Positions 1-13,345 of a stretch of DNA of 64,000 nt are shown piece by piece. The notes under the pieces were generated by a model. That model had not been told where the DNA came from. It worked only from the letters and a program-made list of their open reading frames with translations, and made no database searches. The DNA is from Pipra filicauda (taxonomy: Eukaryota > Chordata > Aves > Passeriformes > Pipridae): contig NW_024104554.1 in NCBI RefSeq assembly GCF_003945595.2, positions 2,666,001-2,730,000 of the forward strand, written 5' to 3'. Position 1 is the first letter of the stretch, and each line of letters opens with the position of its first letter. The position numbers were made by a program, and so were the translations under genes.

Positions 1-401
1 GGTTTCAGACAGCATCTTCAAAACTGAATATCTGGGATTACTTGAATCCATAGTTAAGTATCAGGCCAGTTCTTTCCTGGTGCTGAGGGGCTGCAATATT
101 CCCAGCATTCTTTGAAGATGGGGACATCTGGAATTGTTCAGCAGCTTTAAATTCCATCCCCCTTAGGTGTCTAAGCATGGATTATAAAAAAAAAAAAGAA
201 TTAGTATCTAGATCTTAAGATATTCATCATTCTTCTTTCCCTCCTTAAATATGCTAAAATAGTCCTCTCTTGAGCTCACATTTATGGATAAAGCCTGCAA
301 GTTCTCAGTCGAAACTCTTCTCAAATAAGAAATATAGAATTTGATTGAAGGGGGTCACTGTCATTATTTCCATTATGTCAGGCTACTAATACATGATCTC
401 A
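1..401. other. Intergenic, left edge
   Basis: AT-rich sequence with a short A run near 186-197. I see no exon, repeat family or RNA gene in it. Confidence 0.5.
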
Positions 402-625
402 CAAAAGCTCAGAGTAATAGTAACAACAATACTTTATAGTTCTCCCGTGCCTGTTACTCAGGAATTTCAAAAAGCACTTCTGGAAAATTGAGCCAAGTAA
501 CAAATGTAACCCACACAGTTATCTTTGGAAGGCTACTCCTAGGTAAGTAGTATACCAGTTTTGCAAGTGAATGAACTGAGATTTGGTAAGTCACAGAAAA
601 AAACCCAGATTTAAACTGGAGATAA
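402..625 (+). repeat. Ancient MIR-like SINE
   Basis: The stretch follows the order of the MIR consensus. It begins with an AGTAATAGTAACAA-type head, continues with a core containing AGGTAAGTAGTAT, a TTTTGCA...GAATGAACTGAG segment (compare the consensus TTTTACAGATGAGGAAACTGAG) and GTAAGTCACAG, and ends near CCCAGATTTAAACTGG. Divergence is high, as expected for a relic predating the bird-mammal split. The minus-strand open frame over the same interval is therefore not a gene. Assignment is from memory of the consensus and is moderate in confidence. Confidence 0.5.
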
Positions 626-3600
626 ATGACTGCAGTAATAACAAATAAATAAATACTTTGTATTTTGTTTTTGTCATCTGAACTTTTCATTCTCCGATGT
701 TTGTTTATTTGATCTGCTTTCTTCCCTCTTCCCAGGACTAAGGCAAACATTCTTCAAGCCTTGATTAGATTTAAATCTCTCTCTTGCTCCAGCTTTGTAA
801 GGGAGCAGAATGAGGTGCTTTATAATAGTGAGGATCAGATTGCATTGCTTTTCTCTAGCTTTGGTTTCAATTATCATTTTTTTTTCAGGTTCTTTTTTTC
901 CCCTTTTCACTTGTCTTGTGCTTGTGTTCTGCCCCTGAAAGTCTGTGTCTCCATGTGCTGCCAGGTGTAATACTCAGGGGGACACTGTAGGGAATTCTCC
1001 TGGGCCATGTTGTGACTGCCTTACAGCCTGCAGGTATGGGGATGCTTTCTGTGGGAACAGAAGCAAAGGGAAGGTGTGCCTGGTGCATAACTCCAGGGTG
1101 AGCAGCTCAGGTCCACTAAAAAATATGGGAGGTCAAGAGCTCTGCTTTGCAGACCTTGCCCAGTTGACCTTTAGAAAAGTCAGATTCTCCATTCTTCTAG
1201 TATTTCCAAGGATGAAACAAACCAATCAAACAAATAAAAAGATGAATGAAGTAGTTTTTATCACTAGAAAATAACGTATTTTTTTACTAATTGAGTGATT
1301 CTATAGCACAATATACATATAAAATGGCTCATCTATGTAGGTTTTTTTAATGAGATTTTTTTCATATAATCCCATGCTGTTCCATACACAGATCAACATT
1401 TAAGGAAAAATGGGGCCACACAGAGCTCTACAATCTACAATTCCGACATTTTCACCTTGCTCTGTTACACTCTACTTGAATATAACAAAATTTTTAGCTC
1501 ACTGAGTAATGCTAGGCACTTTGGATGTCACATTGTACACCATACACAGCAATTATGAACTGAATATAACATTCAACTTTTCACTTTTTTTGCTTTCTAC
1601 AGCTCATGTCATAACCTTTTTTGTCTGCTTTATTATACCGTAGGCTAAATTATTATCAACCACAATCTTTTCAGCAATGCAAGTTCAGTAAGAACTCACT
1701 AAGCTTCAAATCAGTTTTCATCTACAATGTCATAGCTTCAAGACACAACTTGCAAACCTCCCTGAAGGACTAAAATGTTGTGTTGCAGCAGCCTGGTATC
1801 ATTAGCATAGCCACTGGCAGTGCTAGGTCATAAGCTTTAGATTTCTATACAACAGCTTACAATGAAATGTCTTATGAGAAGTGGCTGAGGGAATCAGTAA
1901 GAAAGTTTTGAATACCAGTGCTTTTCTGTGATGAGAACATCTTCATTCTGTTAGAAACTTCATTTTTTAAGGCACGGTAAATCATTCTTCCATGCCAAAG
2001 TTAAAAAACTCCATCTTCTAGGAGGCAAATACTACAGTAAGACATAGTACAAAACTATTTTCTTTGAGTATTTATGCTTTTCATAACATTACTTACTCAT
2101 AAATACCTCAGTCATTCACAGGTGGGAAATTTAAGACAGCAGATAACATAAAGGGTGATAGATATTAGTAATGGTGACAGATTTCTTATAGATTATTTTA
2201 AACTTATCAGCATATAGATTTCTAGCACAATACCACTAGCAGTCATTTTGACAAATGCATAAAAAAACCCCTAATAAATGTTCCATTAAATAGAAACTTG
2301 ACTTCTTTGCTTTTACTAGGGACAGTAGTCTAGTCTTGTTCATTCTGAAGTTGAAATTATAGATCACTTCAATCATAGATCTTTATTATCCTACAGTTGC
2401 AGAGTTGGAGTAGGAAGTGAAACTGGTGTCTTATCCTGGTATACATGTTGGTGCTATGGGTTGTACTCATGCTATCAACCAATGCACTCGACTAAACTGC
2501 CATGTATCACTTTATCAAGGTAAGGAAATTTACTGGCAAAACCACTGTTTTTTACTAGTTAAGCTGGTAAAAATTAACATTTACCCTGCTGCTGATCTAA
2601 CTTTGTGAGCAATGTCTGCCTGCAGAGAAAAGTCAGTGTACCTGTACAGGAAAAATTAGGAACTTCATATGAACATCATGTCGGCAGTGGAACCACAAGG
2701 AACCCATACTCATTTAGACTGTACTGAATTTCTGGAGTGCAATTCATCATAACTTGCATCTCTAGTAAGCATAACTAGGAAGTACCCATTAGAAATGCAG
2801 CTGCCCTACCAATATGGGTGGATAAGGAGTAGTCATCACCTAAGCTGTGTTTGCACAATTTAGACATGGTGCTTCTCATCTAAGATTGTGCAACTTTATT
2901 AACTTCTTCTGCCTTCAGAAAGCAATTAAAAAAAAAATCCATGAGCAAACAAAAAGCCCAAATATCTTTTGGGCATGAGGCATGTGAGCTATTCCATGAC
3001 TCACGCCATGCATTATAACTCCTGCTTGGGATAGTACTGAAAGGCAAAAGCTAGGCTTTATTAATGTTGCATTCATTTTTCCACAGACCCTCAGGAGAAA
3101 CACCAGTGACTTTTTTCATAGAAGGGGGTCAGCACTAGGATGTTTATTTTTATTGACTAAATTGATTGATTCATATGCTGGTGTAATTCACTTGTTTACT
3201 TAGGTATTTCCCTGCAGGCTCACTAATGGAGAAAATCTCTGCATATATGTATGACTAGCAGAATTTTTTTAACTTTTATGTAATTAGGTTAAGAACTTTC
3301 ATTTTGTTTGCCTAGTTGTTGTTATACTTATTGTCAGGAATATTATAATGGCCAAGTCTTCAAAAATTACACAGTAAAATTATGCCTCCAGATCTCTGCA
3401 GAACAGAAGGATCAAACTATTAAAGAAAAATGTGTAATATTTTGTATATTCAAGTACATGCCCCCTAAGGAATTCTCATTCTTTCTTGCAGTGGTGGTGC
3501 AGAGGCACATGACCTCTGCTAGGCAGCAGCCAGATGTTTGTAGAACCATCACAGGAGGAATTCCTAATTTTTGTGGGCTCAGGTCCTGCCTGTTGCAGGG

Positions 3601-6600
3601 CATGAGGAATACCTGTAGTGGGTTAGGCTGGGCACACTGGTCACCGAACAAACTGGGAATTGATGTATCACCACTGGGTCTCCATGTTGAGTCACCCATC
3701 AGAGGGCATCACCTTTGCTGCATCTGACTGCAGACTGAAAAGATTTACTGAGGTCCAGGCAACCAAAACCTCTTTGAGAGAGCTTAGCAAAAATAAGACT
3801 GTTTTCTTCTTAACACTGGGCTGATGAGGAGGTAAGGCAAGTGCCAGCCTCCCATCTCCTGTCAACCACTCTCTGCTAAACCCAGGGACGCTGCAGTGCA
3901 GGGAACTTGCAGGGCCTGTGCTTAGGGAGTTGATGTTTAAACAGTGATGAAAGCTGTATTTCTGGATTGCAAACCAAGATTTAGCTGAACAGCAGGTACC
4001 TAGATCCCAAGACAAGTTAATGGGATGTGCTTCCTTCCTTCTCTCTGAAATTACCTCACTGACAGCTTTTCATCAGCTTACACAAGAAAGATGTGGTGAA
4101 ATACTGTATCAAGATGCCAAGCCTTTCTTTGCAAAAAAAACCAAAAGAAGACTATTAAAATCTGTCATATACAAGTTGATTAATTGGGTGGCTTGATAGC
4201 TGAGTTATCCTGTGCCATCTGAAACGGTTCAATATTTGCCTTTAAAGGCAGGGGCAAACTGATCAACTGCAGGCTCCTACACTGCTGAACTCATCCAGAA
4301 ACCTTGCACAGGATGACTAAACCAGATGTTTTTTGCTTTGAAATTCAAAGGTGACTTTACTTACTAGGTATTTCTTAAGTAAAATGCAGGATGACTGAGG
4401 TACACACACGTAATGGCTGCTTACCTTCAAGATCAACATCAAGATCAATGCGGAATTGCCAAATCTGATACGAAGTTTTAAAAACAGTTTTATAGAAGCA
4501 GGATTATGAGGTTACAGCGCTATACAACACAACAGATGCAATACAAGACACAGTAGGTATGCCTATTGTAAATCTAAACATTGGTCCTCATTGGAAATGT
4601 AAGCTTACTATTTTTGATATCAATCTTAATCTTTCCTGAAATTGAATTTCTCAGGCCCAAGTAACTGATAGGGTTTTTTGCTTTTTGCTGTTTGCAATAG
4701 ATATAAGTTCCTGACCAAGTAGAAAACTATGCTATATAGTAAGTACCGTGGTATTAAAAGCAAAAGGATTTATGCAAAGTACATATTGAATCCAATAAGT
4801 CCAGGAGGAGGATACAGTGGAATTCCAAAGAAGTTAGTGATTTTACAGCATAACTGTAATATGTGAACATGTAAACTCATCAATAGTGGATGAAATAAAG
4901 GCAGGGAGAACTATGAAAAAAAATTACATTATTTTAAATCTAAATAAAAACTATGCAAATTTAAGTCACAAAATTCTTATGAGAAGTAAAGTACTGGTAT
5001 GCATATTTACTCACAGAAGATAAACTCTTCTAATTGAAGCCTTTGCTAAAATCTCTGAACTTTCTAAATCAAAGTAAGCTTCTTAAAGCATAAGCAAATT
5101 CTCAGCCAGTATAAATCTCTGCAGCTTTAGCCTAAACTGAATTCCTAGATTGGAATTATCCCCTTGTGGCTCAAGCAAGCTTTATGTTCCCTAACTCCCA
5201 AATGTAAGGGACATAGTCTCTGTTACCTGACCTACATTAAGCATAATACACACAAAATACTATAAGCTTTCAGAAAGTAACTTTCTCACCTGTATCTGCT
5301 TTACAGTAGACCTTTCTGTTAAGCAAAACTGAGCATATTATTAGTGAACACCTGGGGAAAAATTTGGATCTAAACTTTTAAGTGACGTAAAAAAGGTGGA
5401 AATTCTAGATTACTGTAGATTTATGTCTCACTGGGGATACACAAAGAAAATTGTAAAGTAGCAAGCTGCCAGTTTCCTCGGTGATTGACACTGGCTTTAC
5501 GTGCTAGTGCATTGAGAATGGAGACAGACAACAACTGATTGGTGAAAACTTGATGATTTTGGAAGAACTTTGTATTTCAGTTCTGGTTCTGGAATAGCTA
5601 AATGCTGAGAAAATTATTGTCAGTGAAGGGGAGGTTAGAGACAAGAAAACCTTAATGATTCTATGATTCTGTGAAATCTGACAAGACTCAGGCACATACA
5701 CTGTTATCTAAGTTTCCTAAATATAAATCATCTACATAATTGGATAAATAACATCAAAATAGAATTTAAGAGCCTAGTCCAACATCCACTAGATTTCTTA
5801 TGCCCTTAATTTAAAATATTTGTTCAGAAACATTTTAGGTAAATCTCTGTCAGAAGAAATGGGGCTAACCCAAGGTCTCCTTTCAGGTTGTGTACTGCCA
5901 TGTTCAACAGGGAAAAGAGATGAAAAAAAATCATTTCTTTAACTAGGTTTTGAACCAATGGAAGTGAATCTTTCTCTTGTGAAATTTAACTGCTTAACAA
6001 AGTCTCATTTCTAATATATATCTCAAAGGCATAAGAGAGAATAAAACTACTTGGGTGTATTATTAGTGCTTTTATTAACAGATTAGGAAACCTCAGATTA
6101 GGAACATCGTGACCTATCCATAGAGAAAAGTCTTAACAAGAGCTAATCTGGTAAAATACCTGTTTAGATTACATTGATATTTCCACACTGCATATAAGCA
6201 GGTTTTTTCCTCTCCCTTCTGTATGAAGATATTTTGAATCAAAATACACCTCTGCTAAAGGTACAGAAAACTTTTATCAACGACAACAATGAAGCCAAGA
6301 TTTCAGCAACTTGGCCTAAGCATAGAAATAAAAAACAACACAGTCTTGCATCACTAACCTGTGCATGGGAACATTTTTTTTCATGCTAAAGAAAAATAAT
6401 AGGAATGGCAAATACTCTAGGCAAATTTAAGCAAATGCCACTGACTCCTGCATATTTCACTAGAAAACTAATTAATAATCAAAACTGAGTAATGACTTCT
6501 GCAGAAATATTTATAGCTCTCTTCCAGACTCTGTCATTATCCAGGGCTACAAAGGAGTTTCCCATATTTACATGTCACACTAGCCTTGATTATGTAGGAG

Positions 6601-9600
6601 GATTCAGCAAACTGATCTGAATCAGCTACAGGTGTGACTTTGAAGTGTATTAATAAAACTACCTTTAATCTGATGTGGACACTGCTTCAGAATTAAAGCA
6701 CTTCTAATTTAATTTTGCATATTTCAGAAGTAAACAAACTGAAATCAAAGAGTCAAATCAAGACTAGGACTACATATGTGAGGAGTAAATATAACTTAAT
6801 CCAATTTTTAAAGACTTACAAACTATAGTAAGCAAAACTCTTAATTGCAAAATTCTTTGTCCCGAATAACAGATTCACATGCAGTTTTACTGAGGTGATA
6901 ATAACTTGCTTTAAAATTATTTTGAATTTACAACTTCCATGAATAACAGGGTTTTTTTCTACAGAATTTCCATATGGAAAATATATAATTTCATGAGCCA
7001 TAACTCTAACTCCATCTGTCACACAATTGGCTCAGTTTTGTTGCTTAGATAGCATATTGTTACTTTTCCCAATGCCATTCAATCTTTTTCTCAGTGCATT
7101 TGATTGCATTAATTTTTTTAATTAACATTCTATGCCTCCACAGTATGCTTTTATACTATGTACAGTTCTGTACTTCTTTACATTAGAAACCAAGGACATT
7201 TCTCATATTCTGGACTCCACAGGCATTCTCACAGTCACAGATTATAGATTGCCAAATATTTAAAAGGGCTGGAGATTATGTGTCTGTATTGTATAATAAC
7301 AATAACATTTGAGATGCTTAATGGGCTGTTTGGACTAGACCTTTATCCTTTACCAGCAATAGAAAGTTAAATTACTGTAAGTTCCATCACTCTCTGAAAA
7401 TCTTTGCTAGAGGAAACTCACACCTGAGTGCTGGGCACTCTGGCTGTGTGCAGAGGTGGGTGGAAATGAAAGGGTTCTCTGTGTGGTTTTGTTTTTCATT
7501 ACAAAAAAAGGAAAAAGAAAAAAAAAAGGAAATATATTTTATGGAACACTGGAATCACTGGAAGAAGTTGAATCCATAGTGGCAAATCAAGGAAGAAAAG
7601 TCTGTCAGGTTTTATTAAAAACAAAGACACTGGTATGGTCTCTAGAATAGGAAGCTGATGCTTGGCAGGATATTCCAGGGGAAATACAGAACTTGCTCTT
7701 TGCCTTGTTTCTTTTCTTAAAGACCATTGTCAGAGAGAAGATGCTGTGATAAATGGACTTTTGGTCTGATTCAGACATACTGAAACAAGCATCCTTTTTT
7801 TTCCCCAGAAGGATGTTTGTCTTTTAGCAATATTGCTTCTCATTCCTTGGTTTCTTTGCATCTTCTCTATTGTTTACAAACACGGCCGTTGCTACAGCTG
7901 CACAATAAATAGCCTTACACATTCCCTCCTCTTCGGTGTGAGGAGATTCATACTCTTACTCTTTCTCTGCAGCCAGAAGTTTGGTGTTTAAGTGTCTTCA
8001 CAATTTATGTAAGGCAATGACTGCCTGCCTGCAATTTGGGCTAGCAGTGGAGAAAATAAAAAGTATTTCTCAAATATGAAGCTTTCATATCACATGGATC
8101 AATGCAAAGCAATAGAAATAAAAACCACAACGGGACAATTGCTTTGAGGGAACAGAGCATCGTGGAAAAATAGAAATGAGGCAACATCTATGTTCCTGTT
8201 CTTCCATAGGCTTGATAAAAGCTTCTGTGGCTTTGGGAAAGTTGTATTGCTCAGATAAAAATAATTTAAAGTTTTCATCTCTTAAAAAATGTATTTGTAG
8301 ACACACAATGCAGACTGCTTGACAGTTCTGCAGCAATGCATGGTAGTGTAGATGTGGAATTGGAAAAGAAAGTGGGCTAGTTGGTAAACAACAAGAATGT
8401 GAAGTCAGGACGTTGCTGCTTGCTTAGTAACAGCTTTGACAGAGCTTGCTAGAAGAATCTGTGTATTTTGGCTTCCAGCATATATAGCACTTTATTATTA
8501 ATCATGTTTTGCTGTTTGATTCCAGTAATAGCAAACACTGAAAATGAGGGGGGGGGAAAGATTACATGGAGTTTCTAGCTATGAAGATGTTATTTGAGCA
8601 ATATCTTGTCAGGATTAATTCATTAATATGTAAGTGAGTACTTTCAGATCATTGCACTGAAGCTGCACTACAAAGGAAGTATGTAATTTGTTTTCTCACA
8701 TCCAAAGTCCATTACTAGTATAGCAAATAAAGAACATTTTAAATGTCAGGAAAGAATAGAAGTTACAAATAAACAAAATTCTGTCTCAAACCACACATGA
8801 CATATAAAAAAGCAGGCTTCCTCACTGCAGAACAGTATTTTCACTCTTTCCTAGATTAAAGAATATTTATTCCTCAAACACATTTTCATTAATGATCACT
8901 TGAGATGTTTGTAACACAATGGGCAGTAAACACAAGACCTATTCATCATTCTCCTGCCAGTTACAGCCAAAGTGGCCTTTCATGCCACCAGTAGACACAA
9001 ACTCCATGGGGGGATCCTGCCAACTGCAGCATCTGCTTCTAGTCCCTCATCTTCTCATGCTGCTGGTGGACAGCAACATCCCAGGAGTGACTGATGTTGT
9101 TGGGGGCTGCCCTCCTCCAGTACCCATCAATCTATTTTTGAGTTCTTGACACTCACACACTTTTCTTTTAACCCTTTTTTGTCCTCTGTAATCTCTTGTT
9201 CTCCTTGTATTTCTTTTTTCCTCCAGCCCTTTCTGCTCAGAGGGGTTGAGGGTTTGGTTACGGTTGGGTTAGCACCTGCCTCTAAAGAGGGAAAGACAAC
9301 TGATGTGGTTTAAACAGGACTTAATTAAAACTTTTTAGCTCCTTCCTGCATGGTCTAGTGGGAGCTTATGTGCTCACTGCATCACTGAGAAATACTTGAA
9401 GAATAATTGGCCCCAGGAGAGTCATATACTGGTGCCTTGAGATTCCCTCTTCACATTGAGTAGTTCCCTTTGTTATCTTCCCACTGCTGATGTTAACCAG
9501 CAGAACAAGCACTGAACTGGAATGTTTCTGGAATATTTTTCTTTGCCAATCCCTTTTTCCTGTCTGTCTTTTCAGGGATTTTTTTTGGTGAGAAATATTC

Positions 9601-9905
9601 TCACAATGCTCTGAGCAAGGAGAGAATGTGGAGGTGAACCTTGCACTCTTCAGAATCTTTGTGCTGTAAATTTGGATCAAAACTGTAGGTAAGAATTGAG
9701 TCTCCAAAGAAAACTGTGGCCATCTCTGCTATAGCCTGGCGTACCTCTGTAGTGCAGAGATGTCACTTTTGGTTCAGAACTGCTGCACTGGTGAAAAGCT
9801 GTGTGGGCAAATCAGTCCCCTTTTTTTCCCTCAGTACACTTTGTTTTTCTCATATAATGGTGGAACTACAAAACAAAGGGCCCTACCTGGAGGGCTTTGC
9901 TGCTT
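626..9905. other. Intergenic, no gene recognised
   Basis: About 9.3 kb of mostly AT-rich sequence. Open frames are short and show no coding-like composition or paired splice sites that I can support. A slightly GC-richer patch at about 3480-4015 and another at about 8920-9150 stand out by composition but match no family I know. If synteny with human 8p23.3 holds, ERICH1 would lie to this side on the + strand; I found none of its coding sequence. Confidence 0.5.
5648..5676 (+). repeat. Possible CR1 3' tail remnant
   Basis: The sequence AATGATTCTATGATTCTGTG matches the terminal repeat of CR1 LINEs. The DNA upstream of it does not continue convincingly into the CR1 body, so this may be a very short 5'-truncated copy or a chance match. 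Confidence 0.4.
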
Positions 9906-9910
9906 GGAGC

Positions 9911-10240
9911 ACATAGAATCATAGTCACAGAATCAACTGGGTTGGAAAAGCCCTCCGAGACCATCAAGTCCAACTCTTGATCCAACACCGCCGTGGTTAC
10001 CAGACCATGGCACTAAGTGCCACATCCAGTCTCATCTTAAAAACCTCCAGGGACGGTGAATCCACCACCTCCCTGGGCAGCCCATTCCAATGTCTCATTA
10101 CTCTTTCTGTAAAAAATTTCTTCCTAATATCCAACCTAAACCTCCCCTGGCACAGCTTAAGACCATGCCCTCTTGTCCTACTGCTGGTTGCTTGGGAGAA
10201 GAGGCCAACGCCCATCTGGCTACAACCTCATGGAGTATTA
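9911..10240 (-). repeat. CR1 LINE, 3' end, 5'-truncated
   Basis: Read on the minus strand this ends with the CR1 tail (complement of TAGAATCATAGTCACAGAAT). Its frame carries the C-terminal ORF2 signature: [15 protein letters not shown], then [16 protein letters not shown], ending in a [12 protein letters not shown] block. Only the last part of ORF2 and the 3' UTR are present, typical of target-primed reverse transcription with 5' truncation. The residual open frame of 72 codons implies a fairly young copy. It is not a host gene. Confidence 0.93.
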
Positions 10241-12879
10241 TCTGTGAAAATATTTCAGGCTGAGATCTTCAGTTTGCCAGGCAGAGAAGGCCTGAATCTG
10301 AAATCAAAGTTTTACTGTTGATTTAAATAAAATACTGGGGAGGTTTCATTAAGTTTAACTCTTTACTGTTTCTCTTGCAAAGCAGATCACTAAGTAGTCC
10401 AGAAGATGATGCATATTTGATTACGTTTACTGTTCTTGTGTCAATCTGGGCAAGCACTCTCATGAGAAAAACACATGTACTCTGTGGCTTAAGTATTCTA
10501 ACCTAATCTCCCAATTTTTCATCTTCATTAGATTTTGGTAATCCAAAACTGTAAATGCATTAGATTTCTTGAAAAACTGTTTCCGAACAACAAAATATAA
10601 AATACAAAAAATCTCAAAAAATTGAGAACTGCGCCCACTTCGGATTATGACATTTCTTTCCTGAAGACAATGAAACTTTAGTACTTACAATCTTCTGAGT
10701 GCACTTCTAACCAGCGTACGTATTTCAGAGAACAGCACTGTTTCAGGTCACTTTATTTAAATTCTTTTGTGTCTAGGGAAAATTTTTGAAAATACTTGTG
10801 GAAGAGAAAAGGGATCTAAGATCAGAAAGGTTAGGTAGTGGTGTGCTTTATCTAATATTCTATTTACAGTAGAGGTCACTGCCAATTTGACGTTCATTGC
10901 AGAAAGAAATCCTGCAGTAGAAAATTATGGAATATATTCTCATGCTATTAAAATCTAGCTTGTGAAAATTAGCACATTCTTTGAAATCTGAGCCTTATAT
11001 ATCATATTAGATTTTTTGGGTTTACTTGTGTTACCTGATGTTCTTGTTACCCCAGTGAAGTTCCTATCTCTTGAATACAGCTTCAATTAAATTCTTCAGA
11101 AATGAATTCACACAGTGTGTAATTACACAGTTGAAAAAATCTATTTCCTTTTTCAGTTATAAATGCATTATCTTTTGACTAAATGGATGTTTCCTTGTTT
11201 ATATCTGATGAGAAGAGGCAATTCTATTAGTTCTATCCACCTTCCCAGTTTTTTCCTGTGTACGTTCATTCCACTTCCTCATACTTATGTCTGGTTTAAA
11301 GTACAGTATTAATCTATCTTCATAACAGTATTTTTCCATGTCTAAGAGTCTTTGTCATCAGTTCTGGCCTTCTTCTATTTTTGCTATGTCATCCCTGGGG
11401 ACATAAAACCTCTATAATAAATCGTAATGACAAAGTATAAATTAATTTAGCATGCATTTGCACGCAATAATCTGCTTCCTCTAAGACTCTTCGTATTTCT
11501 TGAGCTGACTTACAGTTCATTCAACCAGCTGTCAATTTTTTTAATAAATGTATTTTCAAAAGTATTTTGCTTTTGTGTCTCATAATTTTCTTCTGACCAA
11601 AGGCCCCATTGAATACGTTACATGCCAAGCCACAAAGCTTTCCTATACATGTTAGTATTTCAAATCAAATTGATTCTGTTAGAGTAAGAATGGAGTTTGG
11701 TTACAGACAGAAGATTTCCTTACCCTTATAGGGGTGGACCTCACCTTTCTATTGGTAAGGCTTAAAATAGTCATACAAAAGTTAAGTGGCTTGTAAAACA
11801 GCTATATTTTACATTGTGTTTTAAATGGGAATTACACTTAAGTTCCAAGAAAGTAGTATGCAACCTTCTTCAAATTGCTCTAGAACAGATTTTCTCTAGT
11901 AAATGTGATTTACGCACACGTATATATAGAAATGAAATAAAAGTATTTCATTTGAATGAGCTTGGACATTGTGATGACTTGCAGAACTCATGTCATCCAG
12001 AATTCATATTCATAAAATATATATTACATATGTTTTAGCCTAAAGTTTTCTAGGGAACTGCTCAGAAGTATGGGGGGAAACATGAAGAAGAAAGTCTTGA
12101 TCTCCCTGGACTCTGTCATTACTAGTTGCTTAACCTTCCTCCCCTTTTGCAGTTCAGAAGATACAGACCTTGTGTTGCTTATTTTTGTGAACTTTGATAT
12201 GGCTATAGCTAGATGTCCACAGGAAACACCCAAGAAAGTTAAGATAAAGAGACAAAACCACACAGTATTTCTCCCCACCAATTAGAAAGGGAGAATAACT
12301 GAGATTAGACATCTAGGCATTTAACATTTCATGAGATAAACACCAGACTGGGACTCTGGCACTATCAGTGTTTGGAAAGTGAAAAGCACTTGGGGGTAGA
12401 AATGCAGAAAGGATATGTGGATACTATGGCACCCATGGTATGTTCTGGCACAGTGCTATAAAGACAGTTTTTACCATAACATGGCTAGCAATGGACCATG
12501 GCAGGAGGAGAAGGATGTCTCTCTAATGCTCGTGGTGCGTGCCTAACGCTGCTGGGAAGGGGTGAACCTCGTCTTGCTGGCAATGGTCTCCAACAGCTTG
12601 GTTACTCTCAGTACCAAGTGCAGCTAAGAAGGTTGCCAATGGTTGCGGCAGTGGTGGGTGTGTGATCTCCAGCCCAAAGTGAGTTTCATTTTGCTTATTA
12701 GAGCAGCAGTACTGCAGCTGTGTTCAGGTAGTCATAGCAAGGTTAGTCTGTCAGGGAAGAGTGACAGACACCTTGCATGAGATACTGACTGTGGCACAGA
12801 TGAGTGAGAGATGCCACGAACAGCAACAGGGATTTGAAAGGCAAATGCTGAGAGCTGTTGGGATAGATTTGGTACCTGA
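10241..12879. other. Intergenic, no gene recognised
   Basis: AT-rich DNA up to about 12400. From about 12430 to 12880 the sequence becomes GC-richer and directly precedes a CR1 body. I do not recognise that segment; it could be part of the same or another diverged repeat. Confidence 0.45.
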
Positions 12880-13345
12880 AACCATTACCCAGAGAAGGTC
12901 AACGAAGCTGGTGGAGGGTCTGGAGCACAAATATTATGAGGAGCAGCTGAGGGAGCTGGTGTTGTTTAGCTTGGGGAAGAAAAGGCTCAGGGGTGACCTT
13001 ACTGCTCTCTACAACTACATTAAAGGAGCCTGTAGCCAGGTAGGGGTCAGCCGCTCCTCGCAGGCAGCTAGCAACAGGACAAGAAGACACAGTCTTAAGC
13101 TGCACCAGGAGAGGTTTAGGTTGGACATTAGGAAGAATTTCTTCACAGAAAGCGTGATTACATATTGGAATGGGCTTCCCAGGGAGGTGGTGGACTCACC
13201 GTCCCTGGAGATGTTTAAGGAAAGAGTGGATGTGGCACTTAGTGCCATGGTCTAGTTGACAGTGTGGTGTTTAGTCATAGGTCGGACTTGATGATCTCAG
13301 AGGTCTTTTCCAATCTAAGTGATTGTGTGTGATTATGTGTGTACC
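12880..13345 (+). repeat. CR1 LINE, 3' end, 5'-truncated
   Basis: The plus-strand frame carries CR1 ORF2 C-terminal blocks in order: [20 protein letters not shown] (compare the usual QRRATK...GLEHLSYEERLREL), [29 protein letters not shown] and [16 protein letters not shown]. The 3' UTR follows (GGACTTGATGATCTCAGAGG, TTTTCCAATCTAAGTGATT) and the tail is degenerate GTGATTGTGTGTGATTATG. It overlaps a 164-codon open frame, of which only the latter two thirds is CR1. The copy is relatively well preserved. Confidence 0.93.

Noticed and set aside
454..750. 98-codon minus-strand frame at the left edge
   Set aside because: It is antisense to the MIR-like repeat, with no conserved protein features.
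12761..13255. 164-codon plus-strand open frame as a host gene
   Set aside because: Its C-terminal two thirds is CR1 ORF2 ([35 protein letters not shown]).
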